Below, piece by piece: positions 16,334-24,516 of a stretch of 64,000 nt of DNA. The stretch is taken from positions 123,228-187,227 of the forward strand of contig NZ_JBNPOJ010000002.1 in NCBI RefSeq assembly GCF_050315115.1. Direction: 5' to 3'. Made by a program: the position numbers and the translations under genes. Position 1 is the stretch's first letter. Each line of letters opens with the position of its first letter. The notes under the pieces are model-generated. The model was not told where the DNA came from. It saw nothing but the letters and a program-made list of their open reading frames with translations, and searched no databases. Source of the DNA: Peptoniphilus_A sp022767005. Its GTDB lineage: Bacteria > Bacillota > Clostridia > Tissierellales > Peptoniphilaceae.

Positions 16334-16521
16334 ATGGAAAATTTGATTAAATTAGCATATAAACGTTTAGATGACGATTAAAAAAAGAAGCTATTAAAGA
16401 ATTGAAAAAAGAAATATCTAACATGACTGATAATTTGATAGGGCATATACAGACTGTTAGATATACCATAGTTGAAAATAAATTTACTTTTTTCTTTGAT
16501 TTTGTTGCTGATAAAGAGTAG
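16334..16521 (+). pseudogene. Frameshifted small gene of the element
   Basis: A GGAGGG site precedes an ATG, and 15 codons are read before a stop in an A-run near 16380. The adjacent frame continues with Leu-Lys-Lys-Glu-Ala-Ile-Lys-Glu-Leu-Lys and ends at a TAG (16519-16521). Together they would encode about 61 residues with a helical middle. It resembles the small hypothetical genes found after phage repressors. Confidence 0.4.
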
Positions 16522-16912
16522 ACAATTTTTCATTTATTTTAAATTCAAAAGTTTTATCCTTATACAACATTGATGTGTACCCATAAAACTGGACACGATA
16601 TTAAATTAATTATTCCCTAATGGATGATAACCTATATTTATATGTGGTATCCATTTTACTTTTATTTGTATTCTTTCGTTGTTGCAATAATAGATGGAAG
16701 ATGGAAATTTCAAAATAGTTTTATTAAATATGTATAAAATATACATCTAATAATTATTTTTTTAATTTGAGCCTGTGGATCTAATTCATGGATTTCTTGT
16801 TTTTAACCTTTTTATGTAATGTAGCGTTCTCACTTATAATTCCTGCTTGGTTAAATATATTGTTATTATAAATAGCTATTTTAAAGGAATAATTCTTATA
16901 ATAATATCGGAT
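16522..16912. other. Non-coding or decayed DNA, one IS-like end
   Basis: No intact gene is seen. GTGTACCCATAAAACTGGAC (from 16575) resembles the terminal repeats of IS3/IS150-group insertion sequences, but no partner end or transposase is recognisable. The rest is AT-rich and probably decayed element DNA. Confidence 0.3.
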
Positions 16913-16925
16913 ACCGCCTCCACCA
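16913..16925 (+). repeat. Right attachment repeat (13 bp, copy of the ssrA end)
   Basis: ACCGCCTCCACCA is identical to 13990-14002, without the rest of ssrA before it. It marks the right edge of the element. Confidence 0.75.
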
Positions 16926-16963
16926 AATTAATATTGTCGTGTAATGATGTACACTGTAATTTA

Positions 16964-16987
16964 AACCATTCTTTTATAGGATGGTTT
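16964..16987 (+). terminator. Second copy of the ssrA-type terminator
   Basis: CCATTC/GGATGG (one G-U pair) followed by six Ts. It lies 39 bases after the right repeat, as the first copy lies 41 bases after the ssrA end, and both are followed by ATTTGCC. It is probably the original chromosomal ssrA terminator. Confidence 0.65.
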
Positions 16988-17125
16988 TTTATTTGCCAGA
17001 AACTGCCGTGTGTTTTTATAAATTTCGGCAAAAATTTTCAAAGGATATTTAGAATTAAGGTTCAAAAAGAAGACTTATAAAAATTAAATATTCTTAAATA
17101 TAAGAAAAGAGGTTCAAGTCTCTTT

Positions 17126-17542
17126 TTAACTTGATTGCAGTAATTTTTCATACAATTCTATTAATTCTACTGGTATTACGAAGTTAAAGTATGTACCTGA
17201 TTTTGATAAGAAGAGATACATAAGTCCTAGAGATGTAAATTTTTTCATATTTACATAGACATTTTCGTCGGAATAATCTACGGCACCATTGTAAAAATCA
17301 TAAAAACTTTTGTGTTCTTTTTCGTCAAAGCTCATGAGAGTATTTTTAAATTCTGATGTTATTTTATTATGTATTGCATCAACCTCTTCTGTTAAGCTTA
17401 GTCCTTCAAGGTTTAAATTATAGGAATTTGCAATGAGTCCTCTTTGTTCTTGGTCTAAACTTTCGATAATAGGGTATAATTTATCAATAGGCAATTTGTT
17501 AATTGTTTCAACTTTAAATAATTTTAATAAAAAATCGCTCAT
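17126..17542 (-). CDS. Hypothetical 138-residue protein
   Basis: I do not recognise this protein. It is acidic to neutral, mostly helical, without a signal peptide or clear membrane segment. The middle has Ser-Phe-Tyr-Asp-Phe-Tyr-Asn-Gly-Ala, and the end is Glu-Leu-Ile-Glu-Leu-Tyr-Glu-Lys-Leu-Leu. An AAAAGAG/CTCTTTT hairpin overlaps its stop codon and may end transcription. It lies outside the ssrA element, divergent from the MBL hydrolase gene, with only about 47 bases between their starts. Confidence 0.6.
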   Translation of the reverse strand: MSDFLLKLFKVETINKLPIDKLYPIIESLDQEQRGLIANSYNLNLEGLSLTEEVDAIHNKITSEFKNTLMSFDEKEHKSFYDFYNGAVDYSDENVYVNMKKFTSLGLMYLFLSKSGTYFNFVIPVELIELYEKLLQSS

Positions 17543-17589
17543 AATTCACCTCGTATTTATTATACATGAAATGAGCTTAGGGAGGTAAT

Positions 17590-18585
17590 ATGTCTAGCAT
17601 TAAAAAACTTTTAGATGGGATTTATTTAAAAACTATTCCGCTAAAGGGCAACCCTTTAAAGAACATAAATATTTATATGGTTAAATCTAAGGATAAGACA
17701 ATGATAGTGGACACTGGTTTTAACACTGAAGAGATAAGAGAGGAAATGCTTTCTTTTATTAAAGATATGGAAGTGGATTTAAGTAAGACAATTTTATTTT
17801 TAACTCATCTTCATTCGGATCATACAGGTCTTGCTACATGGTTTCACGAAGAACTTGGCGTTACAATTTATATGGGTGATATTGACTACCAAATGATGTC
17901 TTCTATGGTAGATGCTAATTCAAAAAGATGGAAGGATGTCATGGCGACTGTTCATCTTCAAGGTTTAGATAAAGACAATTTAAAAATTGAAGAACACGCT
18001 GGTTTTCGTTACAGACCTAAGGCAAAGTTTCCCTATGTTTCCTTTAATCCTGATTACATTTTAAGGGTTGGGGACTTTACTTTTAGGGGAAAGGATTTAT
18101 CTGGGCACACTCCTGGTATGATTGGTCTTTATGAAGAAAATAAAAAGATTTTATTTTGTGGTGATCATCTTTTGGGAGATATTACTCCAAATATTACTTT
18201 TTGGAATTTTACTGTGGGCGACAGTTTGGGCAGGTATCTTAAAAACATTGAGAAACTAAGAGATCTTCCAATTGATCATCTTTACTCATCACATAGAGCT
18301 TTAATAGAAGATGTGCCAAAGAGAATTGACGAGTTAAAAAAACACCATAATCACAGAATTGATGAGGCACTAAAAACTTTAAAAAGCAAGGGGAAGTGCA
18401 CAGTAAGAGATATTGCCATGAACATGACCTGGGATATGCGGGCAAAAGATTTTTCTGAATTTCCAAATACACAAAAGTTTTTCGCAGCAGGAGAGGCTCA
18501 TGCACATCTTGAACACTTGAGGACAATTGGTAAGGTAAATTTTGAAAAAGATGAAGATGGAGTTTTATGGTACTATGCTCTTTAA
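17590..18585 (+). CDS. MBL-fold metallo-hydrolase
   Basis: A 331-residue protein of the metallo-beta-lactamase fold. The metal site is readable: His73-Leu-His75-Ser-Asp77-His78, then Leu-Ser-Gly-His-Thr-Pro-Gly-Met-Ile near residue 176, and Phe-Cys-Gly-Asp-His near residue 196. A C-terminal extension of about 90 residues contains a winged-helix-like part (Cys-Thr-Val-Arg-Asp-Ile-Ala) and His-Ala-His-Leu-Glu-His-Leu, as in several small-molecule MBL hydrolases. It is probably a hydrolase of a thioester or similar compound; the substrate is not readable. A GGGAGG site precedes the ATG. Confidence 0.85.
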   Translation: MSSIKKLLDGIYLKTIPLKGNPLKNINIYMVKSKDKTMIVDTGFNTEEIREEMLSFIKDMEVDLSKTILFLTHLHSDHTGLATWFHEELGVTIYMGDIDYQMMSSMVDANSKRWKDVMATVHLQGLDKDNLKIEEHAGFRYRPKAKFPYVSFNPDYILRVGDFTFRGKDLSGHTPGMIGLYEENKKILFCGDHLLGDITPNITFWNFTVGDSLGRYLKNIEKLRDLPIDHLYSSHRALIEDVPKRIDELKKHHNHRIDEALKTLKSKGKCTVRDIAMNMTWDMRAKDFSEFPNTQKFFAAGEAHAHLEHLRTIGKVNFEKDEDGVLWYYAL

Positions 18586-18650
18586 ATTTATTTGATTTAA
18601 TAAAACATTAGACTTAAAATAAACTTGATAAAATATAAGTGGAGTGAACA

Positions 18651-19625
18651 ATGAAGAATTTAATTTGTAGGTATAAAGACAAAGTTTTAGAAAGTGGAAA
18701 AGAAACAATTTTGTGTGGAATTGTGAATGCTACGCCAGATTCCTTTTCTGATGGTGGAAAGTGGTATGGCACAGATGAAGCTGTAAATAGGGCAATGGAA
18801 CTTATTAAAGCTGGTGCAAAAATGATTGACATTGGCGGTGAATCCACTAGACCTGGTTCGACTTATGTTGAGATTGAAGAAGAAAAAAATAGAGTTGTGC
18901 CAGTTATAAAAAGATTAAAGGAAATGACAGATGTCCCTATTTCAATTGACACATGGAAATCTGAAGTTGCAAAAGCTGCAATAGAAGCAGGGGTCGATTT
19001 TGTAAATGACATAACAGGATTTATAGGTGATCCAAAAATGGCAGAGGTCGTAGGGAAAAGTGATGTAGGAGCAATTTTAATGTTTAACCCAAAGATTGCA
19101 AGACCAAATCACAAGAGCAGTACTAACTTTCCATCTTTTGGTGGTGCTGGAGCTTTCACTGATGAAGAATTAAAATCTTTTGAAGACATGGACATTGTCG
19201 AAGTAATGAAAAGATATCTTTCAAAATCAATTTCTCGTGCAGAAGAAAATGGAATTGAAAGAGAAAGAATAATGCTTGATCCTGGCATTGGATTTGCATT
19301 GACAAAAAGGGAAAATTTAAAATTAATTGATAAAATTGACGTATTAAGGGAAATGGGATGTTTTACATTTTTGGGGGTATCAAGAAAAAGATTTATCACA
19401 AATATTTTAACTGAAAACAACATTGATGTAGATGCAAATAAAGAAGAAGGATTTGAAAATAGAGATGAAGCATCAGCAGCACTTACAACAATTGCTGCAT
19501 ATAAGGGTGTTGAAGTTTTAAGGGTTCATACAATGAAGCATCATCTCCTTGCGAAACTCGTTGCAGATTCAGTAAGGCTCAATGAAGTAATTGAAGATGT
19601 AAATTTCAAACCTTATTCACTTTAA
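18651..19625 (+). CDS. folP: Dihydropteroate synthase (divergent, with insertion)
   Basis: A 324-residue TIM-barrel protein with the DHPS signatures: Gly-Ile-Val-Asn-Ala-Thr-Pro-Asp-Ser-Phe-Ser-Asp-Gly-Gly (23-36), Ile-Gly-Gly-Glu-Ser-Thr-Arg-Pro-Gly-Ser (61-70), Asp-Pro-Gly-Ile-Gly-Phe (210-215), Gly-Val-Ser-Arg-Lys-Arg (242-247) and Arg-Val-His (291-293). DHPS joins p-aminobenzoate to the pterin pyrophosphate in folate synthesis and is the sulfonamide target. It is about 45 residues longer than usual: an insertion at ~145-182 follows the strand that normally reads Met-His, which here is Met-Phe-Asn-Pro. No other folate genes are adjacent. Confidence 0.88.
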   Translation: MKNLICRYKDKVLESGKETILCGIVNATPDSFSDGGKWYGTDEAVNRAMELIKAGAKMIDIGGESTRPGSTYVEIEEEKNRVVPVIKRLKEMTDVPISIDTWKSEVAKAAIEAGVDFVNDITGFIGDPKMAEVVGKSDVGAILMFNPKIARPNHKSSTNFPSFGGAGAFTDEELKSFEDMDIVEVMKRYLSKSISRAEENGIERERIMLDPGIGFALTKRENLKLIDKIDVLREMGCFTFLGVSRKRFITNILTENNIDVDANKEEGFENRDEASAALTTIAAYKGVEVLRVHTMKHHLLAKLVADSVRLNEVIEDVNFKPYSL

Positions 19626-19677
19626 ATTATTTTTTAGAAGATATATAATATAATTATTAACAATAAAGGGGGACATT

Positions 19678-20649
19678 ATGTCATTAATTGAAAATTTAAA
19701 AAGTAGAGTAAGATCATCTAAACCAGAAATTGTATTTCCTGAAGGTGATGATTCAAGAATTTTAAGAGCAGCAATTAGACTTAATGAAGATGGCGATATT
19801 AAACCAATAGTTTTAGGAGATAAAAAGGAACTTGAAGCTCTAGCAGAAAAAGAAGGCGTAAAATTAGGAAGTCTTGAAATTTTAAATCTAGCTAACTATA
19901 ATGAAAAAGACGAAATGGTTAAAGCTTTTGTAGAAAGACGAAAGGGAAAAGTTACTGAAGAACAAGCAGAAGAAATTTTAAAGGACCACAATTATTTTGG
20001 AACAATGCTAATCTTCATGGGAAAAGCTAAGGGATTAGTATCAGGAGCAGCTCACACAACAGCAGATACTGTTAGACCAGCACTTCAAATTATAAAAACA
20101 AAACCGGGTTACAAGAGATGTTCTGGAGCGTTTATTATGCTAAGAGGCGAAGAAATGTATTTAATGGCAGATTGTGCAATTAACATTGACCTTGATGCAG
20201 AAGGACTTGCAGAAGTAGCGGTAATATCTAATGAAACAGCAAGACAATTTGGAATGGATCCAAAGATTGCAATGCTTTCTTTCTCAACTAAGGGTTCAGC
20301 ATCTCACGAAAGAGTAACAATGGTAGCTGAAGCAACAAAAATGGCAAAAGAAAAAAATCCTGAAATGGCAATAGATGGAGAACTTCAATTTGATGCAGCT
20401 TTAATAGAATCAGTTGCAAAGAAAAAAGCTCCAGGTTCAGAGGTTGCAGGACATGCAAATGTATTTATATTCCCTAACATTGAAGCTGGAAATATTGGAT
20501 ATAAAATAGCACAAAGATTTGGCGGATTCGAAGCAGTTGGACCAATTCTTCAAGGACTTAATGCCCCAGTAAACGACCTATCTCGTGGCTGTGTAGAAGA
20601 CGAAGTATATTCACTAGCAATAATAACAGCAGCACAAGCAGTGTTATAA
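19678..20649 (+). CDS. pta: Phosphate acetyltransferase
   Basis: A 323-residue protein of the short Pta type. It opens with Ile-Val-Phe-Pro-Glu-Gly-Asp-Asp-Ser-Arg, has Gly-Ala-Ala-His-Thr-Thr-Ala-Asp-Thr-Val-Arg-Pro-Ala near residue 124, and ends with the Asn-Val-Phe-Ile-Phe-Pro-Asn...Gly-Asn-Ile-Gly-Tyr-Lys segment and Leu-Ser-Arg-Gly-Cys. It converts acetyl-CoA and phosphate to acetyl phosphate, the first step of ATP-yielding acetate fermentation. No acetate kinase gene is next to it. A GGGGGA site precedes the ATG and a hairpin terminator follows. Confidence 0.95.
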   Translation: MSLIENLKSRVRSSKPEIVFPEGDDSRILRAAIRLNEDGDIKPIVLGDKKELEALAEKEGVKLGSLEILNLANYNEKDEMVKAFVERRKGKVTEEQAEEILKDHNYFGTMLIFMGKAKGLVSGAAHTTADTVRPALQIIKTKPGYKRCSGAFIMLRGEEMYLMADCAINIDLDAEGLAEVAVISNETARQFGMDPKIAMLSFSTKGSASHERVTMVAEATKMAKEKNPEMAIDGELQFDAALIESVAKKKAPGSEVAGHANVFIFPNIEAGNIGYKIAQRFGGFEAVGPILQGLNAPVNDLSRGCVEDEVYSLAIITAAQAVL

Positions 20650-20662
20650 AATAAATTGATGA

Positions 20663-20691
20663 GGACTTCCTTTGGGAGTCTTTATTTTTTT
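20663..20691 (+). terminator. Intrinsic terminator after pta
   Basis: Stem GGACTTCC/GGGAGTCT with a TTT(G) loop, followed by TTATTTTTTT. Confidence 0.8.
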
Positions 20692-20751
20692 GTTGTAAAT
20701 ATATATAATCAATTCAAGAAAGTTGTGATTGTAAATAGTAGGTTGTGAAGA

Positions 20752-21441
20752 ATGGAAAATAGAAAGTGGAAAATATTTTTAGTTGAAGATGATAAAGTAA
20801 TTGCAGAAGAAATCGAAAGGTATTTGAAAATTTGGAATTATGAAATAAAAAGAGTTCAGGACTTTCAAAATATTTTTAATGATTTTAAAGATTTTCATCC
20901 AGACTTAGTTTTAATGGATGTAACCCTACCTTTTTTTAACGGATATCACTGGTGTAAAGTAATTAGAGATAATTCTAAAGTTCCAATTTTATTTATTTCT
21001 GCTGCTGATGAAAATTTAAACTTAATAATGGCAATGGATCTTGGGGCAGATGATTATTTGACAAAACCTTTTGATCTGGAAGTACTTCAAATAAAGATAA
21101 GGGCTCTTTTGAGAAGAACTTACGAATATTTTGAAACTAAAAATATTTATTATAAGGACATTATTCTTAAATGTGACAGCATGATTGTATCAATAAAAGA
21201 TAGGGAAATAGAACTTACAAAAAATGAATTTAAAATTTTAGAAGTTTTATTGGAGAAGCCAGGGAAAATTATTAGTAGAGATGAGATTATTGATAGGATT
21301 TGGCAAACCGATTCTTACATAGATGACAATACCTTAACTGTAAATATTATGCGTTTGAGAAAAAAACTAGAGGATATACAGATTTTTGAACTTATAAAGA
21401 CTAAGAAGGGAGTAGGATACTATGTCCCACCTGCCAATTAG
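20752..21441 (+). CDS. OmpR-family response regulator (BceR-like)
   Basis: A 229-residue two-domain regulator. The receiver domain has Val-Glu-Asp-Asp at residues 11-14, phosphorylation site Asp56 in Leu-Met-Asp-Val-Thr-Leu-Pro, and Thr-Lys-Pro-Phe-Asp near residue 104. The C-terminal winged-helix DNA-binding domain has Leu-Thr-Lys-Asn-Glu-Phe-Lys-Ile-Leu and Val-Gly-Tyr-Tyr. The 3' end overlaps the kinase gene by 20 bases. With the kinase, and the ABC transporter downstream, it forms a Bce-type peptide-antibiotic response module. Confidence 0.92.
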   Translation: MENRKWKIFLVEDDKVIAEEIERYLKIWNYEIKRVQDFQNIFNDFKDFHPDLVLMDVTLPFFNGYHWCKVIRDNSKVPILFISAADENLNLIMAMDLGADDYLTKPFDLEVLQIKIRALLRRTYEYFETKNIYYKDIILKCDSMIVSIKDREIELTKNEFKILEVLLEKPGKIISRDEIIDRIWQTDSYIDDNTLTVNIMRLRKKLEDIQIFELIKTKKGVGYYVPPAN

Positions 21442-22387
21442 AAAATTTTTAAAAAGAGAGAAATTTACAATTATATTTGGATTGATTATATTTTTTTATA
21501 TTTTGGGAGTTCATTTAATTTTTGATATTGAAAAAAAGAAGAGCATCTATATTTCTTTCTTGTATTTATTTTTATTTTTTATGTATATTTGTTTTCTTTA
21601 TCTTGAAAGTAATAAAGAGTACATTGAAGAAACTTACCTAATAAATAAAAGGGACTATAAAAAAATATATGAAATAAAGGCATCTCCCTTATCAAAGGCT
21701 TTGTATGAAGAAATAAAAGAAAATAAAGTTTATAGGGATAAGGAAGAGAAAAAAAGAGAAGATATAAAAAATTATTTGACAATTTGGACTCATCAAATAA
21801 AATCTCCAATTTTTGCATTAAAATTACTTCTTAAAAAAGATGAAATAAATAGGATTGATTGTGAGAATGAAATTTTTGAAATTGACGAATATGTTGGAAA
21901 TATTTTAGGTTATGCAAGGATGAATATAGATAGCACAGATTATGTTTTTGGTAAATATGATTTAGACGATATTATTAGGAGCGTAATAAGAAAATATTCA
22001 ATTCAGTTTATTGGGAAAAACAACAGCGTTGATTTTAGTGAAACAAAAAAAGTTATTTTAACTGATGCAAAGTGGTTTTCCTTTTTACTTGAGCAAATAA
22101 TTTCCAATTCAATTAAATATACTGAAAATGGAAAAATTTTGATTTACTTAAAGGACAATGAGCTTGTAATAGAAGATAATGGAATAGGAATAATGCCTGA
22201 AGATTTGCCTAGAATTTTTGATGCAGGATATACAGGTTATAATGGAAGACTAGAAAAAAAGTCAACAGGGCTAGGACTTAATCTTACCAAAAATATTGGG
22301 AAATCTTTAAGAATTACTTTAAGATGTGAATCAGAGGCTAATATAGGAACTAAGATTTATATAAATTTAAAAAATATTTTGAGTTAG
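21422..22387 (+). CDS. Intramembrane-sensing histidine kinase (BceS-like)
   Basis: A 321-residue sensor kinase with two membrane helices in the first ~60 residues and almost no extracellular loop, the mark of intramembrane-sensing kinases. The phosphorylated residue is probably His124 in Trp-Thr-His-Gln-Ile-Lys-Ser-Pro. ATP-binding boxes follow: Asn in Gln-Ile-Ile-Ser-Asn-Ser-Ile-Lys-Tyr-Thr, Asp-Asn-Gly-Ile-Gly-Ile, and Gly-Leu-Gly-Leu-Asn-Leu. BceS kinases sense flux through their cognate BceAB transporter rather than the drug itself. The gene overlaps the regulator by 20 bases and ends in a terminator. Confidence 0.92.
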   Translation: MSHLPIRKFLKREKFTIIFGLIIFFYILGVHLIFDIEKKKSIYISFLYLFLFFMYICFLYLESNKEYIEETYLINKRDYKKIYEIKASPLSKALYEEIKENKVYRDKEEKKREDIKNYLTIWTHQIKSPIFALKLLLKKDEINRIDCENEIFEIDEYVGNILGYARMNIDSTDYVFGKYDLDDIIRSVIRKYSIQFIGKNNSVDFSETKKVILTDAKWFSFLLEQIISNSIKYTENGKILIYLKDNELVIEDNGIGIMPEDLPRIFDAGYTGYNGRLEKKSTGLGLNLTKNIGKSLRITLRCESEANIGTKIYINLKNILS

Positions 22388-22408
22388 AGTGCATGGCACT
22401 CTTTTTTC
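22387..22408 (+). terminator. Intrinsic terminator after the kinase gene
   Basis: Stem GAGTGC/GCACTC with a 3-base loop, followed by seven Ts. It overlaps the last base of the kinase stop codon and separates the two-component genes from the downstream three-gene operon. Confidence 0.85.
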
Positions 22409-22500
22409 TTACAAAAATGTCACATTAAAGTCGAATTTGTTATTTTGAATAAAGGATTTATTTTTTTACATAAATTATAATTAGTACAAGGAGGCAAGAA

Positions 22501-23763
22501 ATGTTAAAAAAATTTTTTAAAGGAATTTTAATTTTCTTAGTGGCAATTATTTTTATTGTAGGTGTAGGGGATTTTTTGTGGATTAATCTACCAAAGCTAG
22601 AAGCAAGAAAAGATATCGCTGATATTGAAAATTATGGTAAAAAGGTAAATGAAATAAAATTAGATGAAAATATAAGAGTTGTAGGACTTGGCGAAGCCAC
22701 ACATGGAAATTCTGATTTTCAATATTTAAAATTAGAAGTATTAAAAGATTTAGTCGAAAAAAACAATTTGAAAAGTTTTTGCCTTGAATCAGATTTTGGC
22801 GAAGGAATATTAATAAATAATTACATTCATGGCAACAAGAGAGATGAAAATATTTCAAGAATTTTTTCCTTTAATATTTATCACACAAAGGAAATGAATG
22901 AACTTATAAATTTTATGTTTGATTACAATCAAAGGGCAAAAGATAAGGACAAGCTATCTTTCTATGGCTTTGATATGCAAAACCCGGAAAAATCAATTGA
23001 AGCAATTTTAGATTTTTGCAAAGATAATAATATTTTACAAGATAAAAATCTAGAAAAAGAATTTTCCTTTAGGAAAGACACAAATTATAAAATTTCAAAA
23101 ATAAAAGAAAAGGAAAATTTGTTGAGAGAAATAAAAAGTCATGTTGATTTACTTTCTTCAGATTATGCTAGGATTGTTTCAAGGGCTATTGTAAATGTAC
23201 TTGATAGCATAAAATATTATGCTTTAGACTTTAATGATTATGCAAAGGCAAATACTGAAAGAGATAAATTTATGGCTGACAATGTTAAATGGATAAGTGA
23301 TTTTGAAAGTTCCAAGGGAAATAATTTAATTTTAATTGCTGGACACAATGGTCATGTCGCAAAGAGTGAAAATTTTTATAAACCAATGGGTGCTAATTTA
23401 AAGGAATTTTTTGGGGAGAAGTACTTTATTATTGGAACGGATTTCTACAAGACAATTGTAAATATTAATGAAGTTGGTCCTGATAAAAGGAGATCAAATC
23501 ACACATTTGTATCAGCAGACCCTCTTGCATATAGTGCAAAAAAATTCAATGGGAAATATTATTTAGACTTTTCAAAAGTTAAAGATGGAGAAACTTTTAA
23601 AGTGATAAATAAAGAGATTAATATGGGAAGCTTAGGCGAAGGATATTCTCCAGTTATGAAATTTATTCCAACAAGTTATAGGATAAAAGAAGTTCCAAAA
23701 AGTCTATATGATGCAATGATTTTCGTGTATTATGCTAAACCAATTTTTGTTAATGAGGAGTAA
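22501..23763 (+). CDS. Erythromycin-esterase family protein, membrane-anchored
   Basis: A 420-residue protein. Residues ~8-30 form one hydrophobic helix without a clear cleavage site, so the protein is probably anchored with its catalytic part outside. The family motif Gly-Leu-Gly-Glu65-Ala-Thr-His68-Gly-Asn supplies the proposed catalytic Glu and His, and Phe-Tyr-Gly-Phe-Asp-Met-Gln and Ala-Gly-His-Asn-Gly-His follow. True members hydrolyse macrolide lactones, but many relatives have unknown substrates. It is translationally close to a Bce-type ABC transporter (2 bases before the ATPase gene), which suggests extracellular detoxification of a peptide or lactone antibiotic. It has a strong AAGGAGG site. 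Confidence 0.85.
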   Translation: MLKKFFKGILIFLVAIIFIVGVGDFLWINLPKLEARKDIADIENYGKKVNEIKLDENIRVVGLGEATHGNSDFQYLKLEVLKDLVEKNNLKSFCLESDFGEGILINNYIHGNKRDENISRIFSFNIYHTKEMNELINFMFDYNQRAKDKDKLSFYGFDMQNPEKSIEAILDFCKDNNILQDKNLEKEFSFRKDTNYKISKIKEKENLLREIKSHVDLLSSDYARIVSRAIVNVLDSIKYYALDFNDYAKANTERDKFMADNVKWISDFESSKGNNLILIAGHNGHVAKSENFYKPMGANLKEFFGEKYFIIGTDFYKTIVNINEVGPDKRRSNHTFVSADPLAYSAKKFNGKYYLDFSKVKDGETFKVINKEINMGSLGEGYSPVMKFIPTSYRIKEVPKSLYDAMIFVYYAKPIFVNEE

Positions 23764-23765
23764 TT

Positions 23766-24512
23766 ATGCTAGAAGTTCAAAATATAAAAAAGATATATAA
23801 AAGTCGATTTGGTGGAAATGAGGTTGAAGCTTTAAAGTTAATTAATTTTGCTGTTGAATCAGGTGAATACATTGCCATAATGGGCGAATCAGGAAGCGGG
23901 AAGACAACTTTATTAAATATATTGGCATTACTTGACAGACCAACTTCTGGAAATGTTTTATTAAAGGGCAAGAATTTATCAGAAATAAAAGACAGTGAAA
24001 TGGCAAAATTTAGAAGAGAAAATTTTGGGTTTGTATTCCAAGATTTTAATCTTCTTGATACTTTTACGATTAAAGAAAATATTTTATTACCCTTGATTTT
24101 AGCAGATGAAAAAATTTCTGTGATGGAAGAAAAATTGTTAGAAATTGTAAAAAAATTAAATATTGAAGAATTATTAAACAAATACCCCTATGAAGTAAGC
24201 GGAGGTCAAAGGCAGAGGACTGCAATAGCAAGGGCACTTATCACAAATCCAAAAATAATTTTAGCAGACGAACCTACAGGTGCACTTGATAGCAATAGTG
24301 CAAGAGAACTTTTAAAGGTTTTTAAAAAGTTAAATCAAGATGGACAAACTATACTTATGGTAACTCATTCTATTGTGGCAGCTTCAGAGGCAAAAAGAGT
24401 TTTATTTATTAAAGATGGAAAAATTTATCATCAAATTTACAGTGGTGACAGATCTTCAATGGATATGCAAAAGAAAATTGCAGATACAATGCAAATGCTA
24501 CAAAGGAGCTGA
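23766..24512 (+). CDS. ABC transporter ATP-binding protein (BceA-like)
   Basis: A 248-residue ATPase of the MacB/LolD/BceA type. Walker A is Gly-Glu-Ser-Gly-Ser-Gly-Lys-Thr-Thr (40-48), the signature is Val-Ser-Gly-Gly-Gln-Arg-Gln-Arg, and Walker B is Leu-Ala-Asp-Glu-Pro-Thr-Gly-Ala-Leu-Asp. The Gln-loop and the switch His in Val-Thr-His-Ser are present. It powers the permease encoded 4 bases downstream. Confidence 0.95.
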   Translation: MLEVQNIKKIYKSRFGGNEVEALKLINFAVESGEYIAIMGESGSGKTTLLNILALLDRPTSGNVLLKGKNLSEIKDSEMAKFRRENFGFVFQDFNLLDTFTIKENILLPLILADEKISVMEEKLLEIVKKLNIEELLNKYPYEVSGGQRQRTAIARALITNPKIILADEPTGALDSNSARELLKVFKKLNQDGQTILMVTHSIVAASEAKRVLFIKDGKIYHQIYSGDRSSMDMQKKIADTMQMLQRS

Positions 24513-24516
24513 TAGA

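Larger units (their letters stand above)
14003..16925. mobile_element. Decayed integrative element or prophage remnant in ssrA
   Basis: About 2.9 kb lies between two perfect 13-bp copies of the ssrA 3' end. From the left it holds repeated ATAGCCGTA boxes, a deleted tyrosine integrase (minus), a palindrome and hairpins, a Fic protein and a CI-like repressor (both minus), and divergently a frameshifted Cro-like gene and another frameshifted small gene. An integrase next to ssrA and a divergent repressor/Cro switch is standard for temperate phages and integrative elements. No structural, replication or transfer genes remain, so it cannot move by itself. Confidence 0.75.

Noticed and set aside
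16847..17080. A 77-codon frame over the right attachment site
   Set aside because: It runs across the attachment repeat and the terminator and has no ribosome binding site or recognisable composition.
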